From Bacteroidales bacterium (lineage in GTDB: Bacteria; Bacteroidota; Bacteroidia; Bacteroidales; UBA3824), in contig JAEDDH010000002.1 of assembly GCA_016293845.1 (NCBI GenBank), positions 124,001-188,000 of the forward strand: a stretch of 64,000 nt of DNA, in the 5' to 3' direction. A program made the translations under genes and the position numbers. The notes beneath the pieces were generated by a model, which was given only the letters and a program-made list of their open reading frames with translations, had not been told where the DNA came from and did no database searches. Below are positions 44,270 through 51,944 of this stretch, piece after piece; the stretch's first letter is position 1; each line of letters opens with the position of its first letter.

Positions 44270-44390
44270 AAACTCTTGAAATTTGGCGATTAAAAGAAGT
44301 CTTTCCCGGAGAATAAGTTCCAAACGTCCATGCTTTGGCGTGGACGGGACTTATCGGGAAAGACAGGTTACGCCAAATACCTAAGAGTTT
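44270..44390 (+). ncRNA. Structured element of five nested stems (leader RNA, small RNA or DNA hairpin site)
   Basis: Outer to inner, the paired segments are: AAACTCTT (44270-44277) with AAGAGTTT (44383-44390); ATTTGGCG (44281-44288) with CGCCAAAT (44371-44378); GTCTTTCCCG (44299-44308) with CGGGAAAGAC (44355-44364); ATAAGTTC (44313-44320) with GGACTTAT (44347-44354, one G-T pair); CGTCCA (44325-44330) with TGGACG (44341-44346) around a 10-base loop. That is 40 pairs in 121 nt, all collinear, which is very unlikely by chance. It lies in the ~475-nt gene-free gap before the restriction-modification locus, downstream of a promoter. No similar element is elsewhere in the window. Confidence 0.6.
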
Positions 44391-44488
44391 GATAAGATTC
44401 GGTTCGCGCCCTTTCTTTATCTAACACTTTGGTATGTCGTAACTTGTTTTTCTCCGCGATAATAGTTCCGCTCATAATATTATAAAGC

Positions 44489-44779
44489 ATGGCGAAATCC
44501 TTTTCAGAAGTGAAAGCGGAGTTCGATAAGTTGTATTCGTCTGTGGATGAATATGATTGTTTTTTGCCGGAACATCTTTCTATCGGTAAAAAGACGAATT
44601 TTCGCAAAAAGATGGCTCTAACAATGAGCAATATTATAAATGGCAATTCTTATATGGCATTGTCAATTCGGGATTGTTCCCCAAAGATTATATTGGTACG
44701 GAAATAAATTTCCCGAAAGGCAACAAAAGTTCTGCTGCAATCAAACTTGACGGTGCTATATTTTCGGATGCAGTATGGT
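44489..44779 (+). pseudogene. Frame-broken N-terminal nuclease-like part of the R-M methylase gene
   Basis: ATG at 44489 begins MAKSFSEVKAEFDKLYSSVD and continues sensibly to KKTNFRKK. The coherent sequence then moves to another frame (DGSNNEQYYKWQFLYGIV, then AAIKLDGAIFSDAVW) and then to the frame of the ORF that begins at 44775 (KYKDYHLNNNTESLDWL). Both shifts are explained by loss of one base: from the A run at 44606-44610 and from the TT at 44779-44780. The rebuilt region has KLDGAIF and, downstream, IVALEFKKE. These look like the Asp and Glu-x-Lys of a PD-(D/E)xK nuclease, as in HsdR-N-type domains. Sequencing error cannot be ruled out. Confidence 0.65.
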
Positions 44780-46691
44780 TAAATATAAAGACTACCATTT
44801 GAATAACAATACCGAAAGTCTTGATTGGCTGCGCAAACATCTTATAGTTGCTCTTGAATTTAAAAAAGAGAAAAGTAAAAATATCGCGGAAGTTTGGGAT
44901 AAACAACTGAAAGCGTATATGAAAGAAAGTGAGGCAGATTTCTGTTTGGGCGTTCTTTATGATACCGAAAGACTTTATCTTTTTCGTAAATACAATGGTA
45001 AGTATCTACGTTACAGCGACGAATATAATACAAAGGGGATAGATAGCGGAACAAAAGATATGTCGCTTCATTTGCCCGACCCTTACCGCAATATTCCAAA
45101 CATAGACAAAGTGCTTAATTGGGCTGGTTCAAAAGAAACAGACCGTTCTAAGCGGACAATCAGCGACTTGGAAATAATTTCTGGTTTACAATCAACCCAA
45201 ATAAACGATGCAATGTCGGCGATTTTGCGTACTATGGACAAATTGGGTATGGTTAATCAAAAGGGGTTTGAAATCCTTGTACAGATACTTTCTCTAAAAA
45301 TATATGACGAAAAACGCAACGAAAGGCAACCCGACAGATTCCTTGATTTTTATGTAAAAACCGAGGAACGACAATTTAATAGTTTGGCAGATAATGGAAT
45401 CCAAGCGTTTTTAAAACGTATCAATATCCTTAAAGATGAAGCAAGCGAAACATATTACCGCATTTTGCAGGACAAATTGTTTGATGTAAAAAACGATAAA
45501 CATGTCCGTATCTTGATAGAAGTTGTTTATCAATTTCAAGATTATTCGTTTGTAAATTCGCAAAAGACCGACCTTTATCAACTGGTATTTTACAAGTTCG
45601 CAGGACAATTTTCAAAAGACCAAAATGCACAATTTGTTACGCCGTTACCAATGATTGATTTTCTTGTAAACATTGTAAATCCGCGCAATGGAGAAACCGT
45701 CATCGACCCGACGGTTGGAATTGCAGATTTTCTTTCAGTGTCATACGTCAATTCAAAAAGTAAATTAGATGACAAAAATATTTTTGGAATGGACATTGAC
45801 GACCAAATGGTTATGCTTGCTACACTGAATATGCTTTTGAATGGCGATGGTAATGCTAAAATTGTTTCGCAAGCCGATGGATACGGTTCGTTGCTTACCA
45901 AATTCAGTAGTAAGGGCGAGCCGTTGAAACTGATTCCAGAAATGAACAAAAACGGCAATTGGGATGAACGACCCGACACTGAAAGATTGAAAAAATTTGA
46001 CGTTGTTCTCACAAATCCACCCTTTGGCGAAGACCGTGCATACGCACCAAAAGACCCTAAGGATTTGGAAGTTATACAATGTTACGAACTATGGAATTTG
46101 TACGGACAGAAAAACGAACTTAATAGTAACGAAGAAGACCGCGACCTCAAAGGACAAAAGAAAAAGAAGAAAGACGATACTCCCAAACAAGCCACAAAGA
46201 TAGACCTTGGAGTGGTGTTTCTCGAAAACGCTTACCGCATTTTGAAAGATAATGGGCGGTTGGGTATTGTACTTTCAAATTCGATAGCGAGCATAGATTC
46301 ACATCGTATTGCACGTCAGTGGCTTATGGATAAAATGAGAATTGTAGCCATGTTTGACATGCCTGCCAATGTATTTGCTGAAACTGGTGTAAATACTACA
46401 ATAATAGTGGCATACAAACCATCAGATGATGAATTGGAACGGCTAAAAGGACAGAATTACGAAATCTTTGTTCGCGATATTCAAAAGGTTGGTTACGAAG
46501 TCAAAACAAGTAAACGAGTAAAATTCTTTTCACCAATTTATAAAATCAATTACGAAACATTTGAGACGGAAATCGACCAAGACGGCAATCCTGTACTTGA
46601 CGAAGATTTTACGCAAACTATTACCGATTTTCGTAATTGGTGCGTAGGTCAGGAAAAAACTTTGCAGGATTTGTTTATAAAAGTGAAGTAA
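44775..46691 (+). CDS. N6-adenine DNA methyltransferase (HsdM-like), 5' part disrupted
   Basis: The intact 638-residue frame. Residues ~1-85 are the remainder of a nuclease-like domain (LIVALEFKKEKSKN, CLGVLYDTERLYLFRKYN). The HsdM helical region follows at ~125-290, then the methylase: ETVIDPTVGIADFL at motif I (310-320), NIFGMDIDDQMVMLATLNMLLNGDG, catalytic NPPFG at 414-418, and LKDNGRLGIVLSNSI. Motif I departs from the classical D-x-A-x-G-x-G, though related Bacteroidota proteins may share this. The ATG at 44775 is only the first in-frame start after the frameshifts; the natural start was probably 44489. The specificity gene follows by 1 base. Confidence 0.8.
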   Translation: MVKYKDYHLNNNTESLDWLRKHLIVALEFKKEKSKNIAEVWDKQLKAYMKESEADFCLGVLYDTERLYLFRKYNGKYLRYSDEYNTKGIDSGTKDMSLHLPDPYRNIPNIDKVLNWAGSKETDRSKRTISDLEIISGLQSTQINDAMSAILRTMDKLGMVNQKGFEILVQILSLKIYDEKRNERQPDRFLDFYVKTEERQFNSLADNGIQAFLKRINILKDEASETYYRILQDKLFDVKNDKHVRILIEVVYQFQDYSFVNSQKTDLYQLVFYKFAGQFSKDQNAQFVTPLPMIDFLVNIVNPRNGETVIDPTVGIADFLSVSYVNSKSKLDDKNIFGMDIDDQMVMLATLNMLLNGDGNAKIVSQADGYGSLLTKFSSKGEPLKLIPEMNKNGNWDERPDTERLKKFDVVLTNPPFGEDRAYAPKDPKDLEVIQCYELWNLYGQKNELNSNEEDRDLKGQKKKKKDDTPKQATKIDLGVVFLENAYRILKDNGRLGIVLSNSIASIDSHRIARQWLMDKMRIVAMFDMPANVFAETGVNTTIIVAYKPSDDELERLKGQNYEIFVRDIQKVGYEVKTSKRVKFFSPIYKINYETFETEIDQDGNPVLDEDFTQTITDFRNWCVGQEKTLQDLFIKVK

Positions 46692-46692
46692 A

Positions 46693-48186
46693 ATGAGTAA
46701 ATATGTACATACACCAAATGTAGTAACCTTACAAGATGTTGTAAATAAAGATTTTACATTATCTTCGTCGCAATTTGTAAATCTTGTGATGCCAAACAAG
46801 AATTACAAATATGTGAGAGATTTTTTGTCGCGTCCGCTGTTGCGAGAAGATTTGGGAGTTGAGGTTGGTTCGCTCAGTTACATAGACAAATCTCCATTTA
46901 GATTTATTCGGACAAAAGCATTGCAGTCTCATTCGTTTTTGCCAGAATTAAACAAAGAAACCGCTTTGCCGATTTTGCCGTCTGAATTTGTTCAAATGAA
47001 TTTAAAGGAAGGTGATTTGCTTATTTCAAAAGACAGCAATATCGGAGAAATTGTAATCCTCGACAAAGATTATCCCGACTGTATGCTTTCAGGAGCAATT
47101 TACAAGTTGCCAGTAAAAAGTGATTGGCGTTATTATTTACTTGCATTTATAAAATCGGATATTTTTAGAGAGCAATTGGATTTTATGGTTCCAAAGGGTG
47201 CAACAATTCGCCATGCAAAAACTATGTTTTTGGACTGCAAAATTCCTTTGCCAAATAAATTGTTGTCAATTATAGTACGTTACATTTCTGTATTAACCAA
47301 AGCAATTGTTAACAAAGAAAAACTTATTCGTCAACGTCATGCCGACATTCTGCAATTGATAGAAAAGGAATTAACAGAAAATCAACAAACCAATAAATTC
47401 AATTATCATTTGCCGAGATTGAATGAGGTAAAAGAAATTGGAAGATTGGATGCGTCTTTATATAAGTTGTTTTTCAAAAAGCATTTATTTAGTATTTTGA
47501 ATTATAAAAATGGGTATTCCCCTTTGACACAACAACAATTGAAGTTGATACCCGGTCCGAGTTTGGAATTAAGACTATTGGGAACGCGCATTGATAGCGA
47601 CCATTATGAGAAAGGTTTTTATAGGTTAATAACGCCAAAGCAAATCACAAACTACGGAATAGTAAGGAATGAAGAATTTATCGGTACACCTGCAATAATA
47701 GCAAATATTCAATTTGGCGATATTTTGTTTGGTGAGAGTGGTACGGGAAGAACAATGGTTTTTCTTGATGATGACAATAATACAATTAATAATGCTCATG
47801 CTCATATATTAAGGTCAATGTTGGATAATGATATACACAGAGTTATCACCATTAGAAGCATTCTCCAATTTTATAAAGAGATTGGGATGACAGATTGTAT
47901 GACGGTAGGTGGTTCTGGCGGACATTTATCCCCGTCATATTTTGACAGAATCATGATTCCCAACTTTCCCGAATCAAAACAAAAGGAAATAGCCGCCTTG
48001 TATCATAATCCGCAAGAATATTTCACTGATGATTTCACGCTTGACAATTTTGAGGGAAAAGACAACGAATATAATTTGACAGCGGGCATTTACGAATTGG
48101 ATAAAACCGCCAAACGCCTTAAAGACAAACTAAATAAGGCGATTGATGATATAGTGAATGATAGAGATGTGAAGATTGATTTTTAG
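46693..48186 (+). CDS. HsdS-like DNA specificity subunit, 3' end probably truncated by frameshift
   Basis: A 497-residue protein with two target-recognition-like halves separated by a helical linker (VNKEKLIRQRHADILQLIEKEL), the HsdS layout. The first half includes LKEGDLLISKDSNIGEIVIL and YYLLAFIKSDIFREQL, the second FGDILFGESGTGRTMVFL and GGSGGHLSPSYFDRIMIPNF. The second helical stretch is ELDKTAKRLKDKLNKAIDDI. The frame ends at TTT-TAG inside a T5 run. Reading one T less continues for 30 more residues (see 48187-48280). Most similar in layout to type I S subunits, but the exact R-M type is uncertain because no separate R gene is seen. Confidence 0.75.
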   Translation: MSKYVHTPNVVTLQDVVNKDFTLSSSQFVNLVMPNKNYKYVRDFLSRPLLREDLGVEVGSLSYIDKSPFRFIRTKALQSHSFLPELNKETALPILPSEFVQMNLKEGDLLISKDSNIGEIVILDKDYPDCMLSGAIYKLPVKSDWRYYLLAFIKSDIFREQLDFMVPKGATIRHAKTMFLDCKIPLPNKLLSIIVRYISVLTKAIVNKEKLIRQRHADILQLIEKELTENQQTNKFNYHLPRLNEVKEIGRLDASLYKLFFKKHLFSILNYKNGYSPLTQQQLKLIPGPSLELRLLGTRIDSDHYEKGFYRLITPKQITNYGIVRNEEFIGTPAIIANIQFGDILFGESGTGRTMVFLDDDNNTINNAHAHILRSMLDNDIHRVITIRSILQFYKEIGMTDCMTVGGSGGHLSPSYFDRIMIPNFPESKQKEIAALYHNPQEYFTDDFTLDNFEGKDNEYNLTAGIYELDKTAKRLKDKLNKAIDDIVNDRDVKIDF

Positions 48187-48280
48187 CGATATTGATTTTG
48201 ATGCACAGTTGTATAAGAAATATGGATTAACCGACGAAGAAATAGGTTTTATAGAGGGGATGATAAAGGTGATGGAGTAA
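48187..48280 (+). pseudogene. Out-of-frame C-terminal tail of the specificity gene
   Basis: In the +1 frame relative to the gene above, the sequence reads FSDIDFDAQLYKKYGL then TDEEIGFIEGMIKVME and stops at 48280. A DFDxxLYxxYGLTxEEI pattern is familiar as the C-terminal end of methylase or specificity proteins of R-M systems. Removing one T from the run 48180-48184 joins it to the upstream frame as VKIDFSDIDFDAQLY. Confidence 0.5.
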
Positions 48281-48286
48281 AAATTA

Positions 48287-48334
48287 TGCAGTCTATACAC
48301 TGCAAGTTTTTTTGAAATTATGCAGTGTATAGAC
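48287..48334. repeat. Palindromic repeat TGCAGT-N6-ACTGCA with inverted partial copy, 3' of ATPase gene
   Basis: TGCAGTCTATACACTGCA at 48287-48304, followed by AGTTTT, matches copies at 49688-49710 and 49720-49743. TGCAGTGTATAGAC at 48321-48334 is the exact reverse complement of GTCTATACACTGCA at 48291-48304. The pair lies between the convergent R-M locus and the ATPase gene. Confidence 0.75.
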
Positions 48335-48362
48335 ATCAATATTAAGACGGAGAAACACCGTG

Positions 48363-49628
48363 TTATGGTAAAGGTTGTGGAGAAAGCAACCATTTCCATA
48401 TCGGTAATACCTCTATTTTACATGTTTCTCGTTCGATTGAGTTTTCTTCATCAAGTGTGATTAAAATATTGCGCTCAAACTTTTTGTACCCATTGAGCGA
48501 AACAAGTGCAGAAATCTCACGTTCAAATGTTTGTGGTTCAGATACTTTATAACAAACTTGAACGGCGGTGTTTGCATCAGGAATCACAAAGTCAACCTCA
48601 ATGTTGCGGCGGTAAAAAAACAGCCTGTCGCCGTATGTTTCATAAAGTTTTATGGCTACAAGGTTTTCGAGTAACTTGGTTTCGGGCTGATACAAAAAAA
48701 GATTGAGGATGCCGTTGTCGTAAAAATATCGTTTTTTTGTACCCTCGCGCTCCCCGTCTTCATTTGTGAAGTTTGCAATATAAAATGTTACGTAGGCATC
48801 GTGCAGATAATCAAGAAAATCATCTACTTTTTCGCGTGTAATTTTCTGCCCTGCACCAGAAAGTATGTTTTGCAAACGGTTTATGGAAGACGGTTGTAAA
48901 ACACTGTCAGCCAAACGTTTTACAAGCAAATTCAAACTCCTTTCGTTGCGTATTCCGTTGCGTACAACAATGTCTGACAGCAATATTTTCTGATACAGCC
49001 CCGTAAGGTAGTTGCGTTTGTCTTTTATCGAAAAAGATTCAGATAGCCCGCCATAATAAAAATAGGCATCGAACAATCGCCTTACATCGCCGCGTTGTTT
49101 GCCAAACTGCCAATTTTTAGAAAGTTTTAATCCGTTGTAATGCAAATATTCTGAGAATGAGAACGGAAAAACCTCGCGCATGAGATAACGACCTCCGAGT
49201 GTGGAGGCGATGTCGCGGCTTAGCATGTGGGCGTTGCTGCCTGTAATATACACACGGTATTTTTCGTCGGCAAGTCTGCGGGCAAAATGTTCCCATCCGT
49301 CAATATTTTGCAATTCGTCAAGAAAAATTACAGGTTGCAGCCCGAACATATCTTGGTATGTTTCTAAAATCAGATGCAACTCACCAACGGTAATATTGTT
49401 GATTCGTTCGTCTTCAAAGTTAACAAACAGAATCTGTTCCTTTTTTACTCCCGAGTGCAAAAGATGATGGATGTGTTGGTAAAGTAAGTAAGTTTTGCCA
49501 GCACGACGCAAACCTACCAAAACATAATTTGCGTTGTCTTCCAACTCGTATTCACGCTCTACGAAAGGTATTGTTGTTACAAGTTCCTGTTGTCTTATAA
49601 TAATGTCTTTTATAATATTTTTGTCCAT
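48363..49628 (-). CDS. AAA-family ATPase with C-terminal DUF4143-type domain
   Basis: A 421-residue ATPase of the type common as multiple paralogues in Bacteroidota and archaea. Walker A is GLRRAGKTYLLYQ, Walker B VIFLDELQNIDGW, and YITGSNAHMLSRDIASTLGG is a sensor region. A winged-helix-like part follows (~190-290). The C-terminal DUF4143 segment has FFYRRNIEVDFVIPD and AVQVCYKVSEP, a D-Q-x-x-x-K pattern like a PD-(D/E)xK fold. Role unknown; mobile or toxin-antitoxin-like behaviour has been suggested for such genes. It is bracketed by palindromic repeats on both sides and has a TATATTTG element at 49650-49657. Confidence 0.87.
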   Translation of the reverse strand: MDKNIIKDIIIRQQELVTTIPFVEREYELEDNANYVLVGLRRAGKTYLLYQHIHHLLHSGVKKEQILFVNFEDERINNITVGELHLILETYQDMFGLQPVIFLDELQNIDGWEHFARRLADEKYRVYITGSNAHMLSRDIASTLGGRYLMREVFPFSFSEYLHYNGLKLSKNWQFGKQRGDVRRLFDAYFYYGGLSESFSIKDKRNYLTGLYQKILLSDIVVRNGIRNERSLNLLVKRLADSVLQPSSINRLQNILSGAGQKITREKVDDFLDYLHDAYVTFYIANFTNEDGEREGTKKRYFYDNGILNLFLYQPETKLLENLVAIKLYETYGDRLFFYRRNIEVDFVIPDANTAVQVCYKVSEPQTFEREISALVSLNGYKKFERNILITLDEENSIERETCKIEVLPIWKWLLSPQPLP

Positions 49629-49649
49629 AATGCAGTTTTTTTATCGGCG

Positions 49650-49657
49650 CAAATATA
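49650..49657 (-). promoter_or_regulatory. Promoter -7 element (TATATTTG) for the ATPase gene
   Basis: Minus-strand TATATTTG 22 bases upstream of the ATG at 49628. The two palindromes at 49688-49743 lie just upstream, where operators or activator sites could be. Confidence 0.5.
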
Positions 49658-49687
49658 TAAACAAAATTTTAAATTGCAGAAATTTTT

Positions 49688-49743
49688 ACAGTCTATATAC
49701 TGCAAGTTTTATTAAATTATGCAGTCTATATACTGCAAGTTTT
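49688..49743. repeat. Two tandem palindromic repeats upstream of ATPase gene
   Basis: Copy one (49688-49710) reads ACAGTCTATATACTGCA plus AGTTTT. Copy two (49720-49743) reads TGCAGTCTATATACTGCA plus AGTTTT. They differ from the copy at 48287 by one base in the spacer. Copy two has perfect 6-bp arms. Confidence 0.8.
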
Positions 49744-49795
49744 TGTATTTTTTCTTTTTTTTACCCTCCGCCCTCCAAAATCCAAAACAAATTAC

Positions 49796-49803
49796 TATTT
49801 TTG
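49796..49803 (+). promoter_or_regulatory. Promoter -7 element (TATTTTTG) for the TPR gene
   Basis: TATTTTTG 21 bases before the ATG at 49825. It shows that the long upstream open frame is not part of the gene. Confidence 0.5.
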
Positions 49804-49824
49804 CGGTATAATAATTATGCAAAA

Positions 49825-51942
49825 ATGAACAAATTCGACATATTCGCTATACACGGTCAGGCTGTTTCGCATGTTATTAACAAGCGAATTTTCAATGCTA
49901 TAGACCTCATAAAGCAACTTGCCGAGCAGTCGGGAATTTCGTCTGCCAACAATGATATTACAATTGCTGAGCAAACTTACCGCCTTATGCTCGACTACAA
50001 TATGCACGGAGCCGCCGACCCAAACCGCGCCGCAATTCTTTGTCAATTGCAAATTTCGCTGTTGATGATGGCTGATTCGTACAAAAACCGTTTCTTGCGC
50101 AAATACACATCTTCGCCGGTGTATTCTGGCCGGCCTGTCTGTCCTGATACAAAACCCGACAAAACCAATCTGCCTCAATGGTTTACATTTATTTTGCAAG
50201 ACGAAAATGCGTCGGGCGACCTCTGCAATACATTAGAAAGCTTTATCACCGACGATAAGATTACTTGGTATTCAAAATCGTTGATTGTTAGTGCTATGAC
50301 AATGAGCCTGCTGCTATTTTTCGACATTGCCAAAGTGCAGCTGCTTTATAAATTTTATGCCAACAATCAAGAGCAGGTATGGCAACGCGCGTTGGTGGGA
50401 TTATTCGTGGTTTTTTATGTATATAACAGCAGAATAACACTTTACAAAGAAGTTAAAGAAATTCTCAACCATCTAAAAGCCGACAAAAAGTTTACCGAGC
50501 GATACGAAACCATTATCATTCAGTTTATCCGCTCAATCAACACCGACAAAATAACGCAGCGCATCAAAGACGAAATTATTCCTGAAGTTACCAAAATGAT
50601 GCCCGGCATCCGCGACAAAATGAAAGCCGATTCGCTCAGCAACGACGACAAAGGTTTTGAAGATAAAAATCCCGATTGGGGCGACTATTTTGCTAAAAAT
50701 CAGAACCTTTTGAACAAATTGGAGGAGATTTCAAAACTTCAATTAGAAGGTGGCGATGTTTTTCTCAATTCGTTTGCAATGCTCAAAAACGACGACTTTT
50801 TTAAACCTTTGGTAAATTGGTTTGTGCCTTTTTACCGCAACAATACCGCATTGACAGGATTGAGCACCAACGACGAAAAGTTTAAAATCAAGCCATTTGC
50901 CGCGGGTCTCGAAAACGCTCCGTTTATGTGCAATTCCGACAAATATTCGCTCTGCCTGAGTGTTAGCAAAATGCCGCAAGAGCAGCTCAACCTTATGGGC
51001 AAATACTTTTTTGCCGAGGTAGACCAAATGAACGAACTTTCGCAAGAAGATATGCTGCTGCACAAGCCGGAGTATAGTTACAAAGCTATAACTCAGTATA
51101 TTCAAGACCTTTATAGATTTTTTAAGATAAACGAAACAGGCAAAGATTTTCCCGAAGTGTTTGAAAAAGAGTTCTATCCTGCCGAAACTGTGATGTATGG
51201 TGCGGCTTTCCCAAACGCAGGCGAAATGCGCAAGGTGGCAGAGTTCTTTTTTGCCAACGAAAATTACAATCAAGCGGCAGGCATATTTAAGAAAATGTCG
51301 CAAGAAGCACCTGATTTTGAGGTGTTTCAAAAAATTGGATACGCTTTGCAAAAAAACGGCGACATCGAAGGTGCTCTCGAAAACTATCTTCGCGCGCAAC
51401 TCTTCAACGATTCGCAGTTGTGGAATCTCAAAAAAATTGGTTGGTGCTATCGCCGCCTAAAACAACCCGACAAGGCATTGGAGTATTATCTAAAAGCCGA
51501 AACTCTCAACCCTGACAACCTTTCAATTGCCATTGCCATAGGACGTTGCCATCTTGAATTAGACCACTACGAGGAGGCTCTCAAATACTATTTCAAAGTA
51601 GAATATCTCGACCCGAAAAATTCCAAAGTGCTGCGTCCAATATGCTGGTGCTGCTATATGACCGAGCGTTACGAACAAGCCGAAAAATACATCGCCAAAC
51701 TGCTCAGCACTGCTCCCGAGGCAGAAGATTATGTGCTTGCAGGCAACGTTGTGCGAAGTATGAAACAATTAGACAAGGCTTTGGATTATTATGTCAAGGC
51801 ATTTAGTTTCAAAGGTTTTGATATGAAAAACTTGGAAGATTCGCTCAACAACGACTACCGTCCCTATGGCGAAGATGATGTTAAAGGCGACAATTATCTT
51901 ATAATGGACTACATAAATTACAAACTGAAAGAAAATAATTGA
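49825..51942 (+). CDS. TPR-containing protein of unknown function
   Basis: A 705-residue protein without signal peptide. Residues ~1-400 are helical with no family I know (MNKFDIFAIHGQAVSHVI; hydrophobic AMTMSLLLFFDIAKVQLL and RALVGLFVVFYVYNSRI could be buried or membrane helices). From ~480 there are about six TPR-like units, for example FEVFQKIGYALQKNGDIEGA, LKKIGWCYRRLKQPDKALEY and AIAIGRCHLELDHYEEALKY. The start at 49825 fits the promoter element just upstream. rfbD follows three bases after its stop, so the two are probably cotranscribed. Confidence 0.75.
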   Translation: MNKFDIFAIHGQAVSHVINKRIFNAIDLIKQLAEQSGISSANNDITIAEQTYRLMLDYNMHGAADPNRAAILCQLQISLLMMADSYKNRFLRKYTSSPVYSGRPVCPDTKPDKTNLPQWFTFILQDENASGDLCNTLESFITDDKITWYSKSLIVSAMTMSLLLFFDIAKVQLLYKFYANNQEQVWQRALVGLFVVFYVYNSRITLYKEVKEILNHLKADKKFTERYETIIIQFIRSINTDKITQRIKDEIIPEVTKMMPGIRDKMKADSLSNDDKGFEDKNPDWGDYFAKNQNLLNKLEEISKLQLEGGDVFLNSFAMLKNDDFFKPLVNWFVPFYRNNTALTGLSTNDEKFKIKPFAAGLENAPFMCNSDKYSLCLSVSKMPQEQLNLMGKYFFAEVDQMNELSQEDMLLHKPEYSYKAITQYIQDLYRFFKINETGKDFPEVFEKEFYPAETVMYGAAFPNAGEMRKVAEFFFANENYNQAAGIFKKMSQEAPDFEVFQKIGYALQKNGDIEGALENYLRAQLFNDSQLWNLKKIGWCYRRLKQPDKALEYYLKAETLNPDNLSIAIAIGRCHLELDHYEEALKYYFKVEYLDPKNSKVLRPICWCCYMTERYEQAEKYIAKLLSTAPEAEDYVLAGNVVRSMKQLDKALDYYVKAFSFKGFDMKNLEDSLNNDYRPYGEDDVKGDNYLIMDYINYKLKENN

Positions 51943-51944
51943 AA

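Noticed and set aside
44270..44390. Retron msr/msd or integron attC identity for the structured element
   Set aside because: No reverse transcriptase or integron integrase gene is nearby and I could not find the attC core boxes; kept only as an unnamed structured element.
44158..49743. Whole R-M plus ATPase block as an integrative element or phage island
   Set aside because: No integrase, recombinase, transposase, tRNA or matching direct repeats at the outer edges are visible. Only the ATPase gene is flanked by repeats.
48287..49743. CRISPR array from the TGCAGT repeats
   Set aside because: Only three copies, palindromic, two of them 9 bases apart and one 1.4 kb away; no spacers of regular length and no cas genes.
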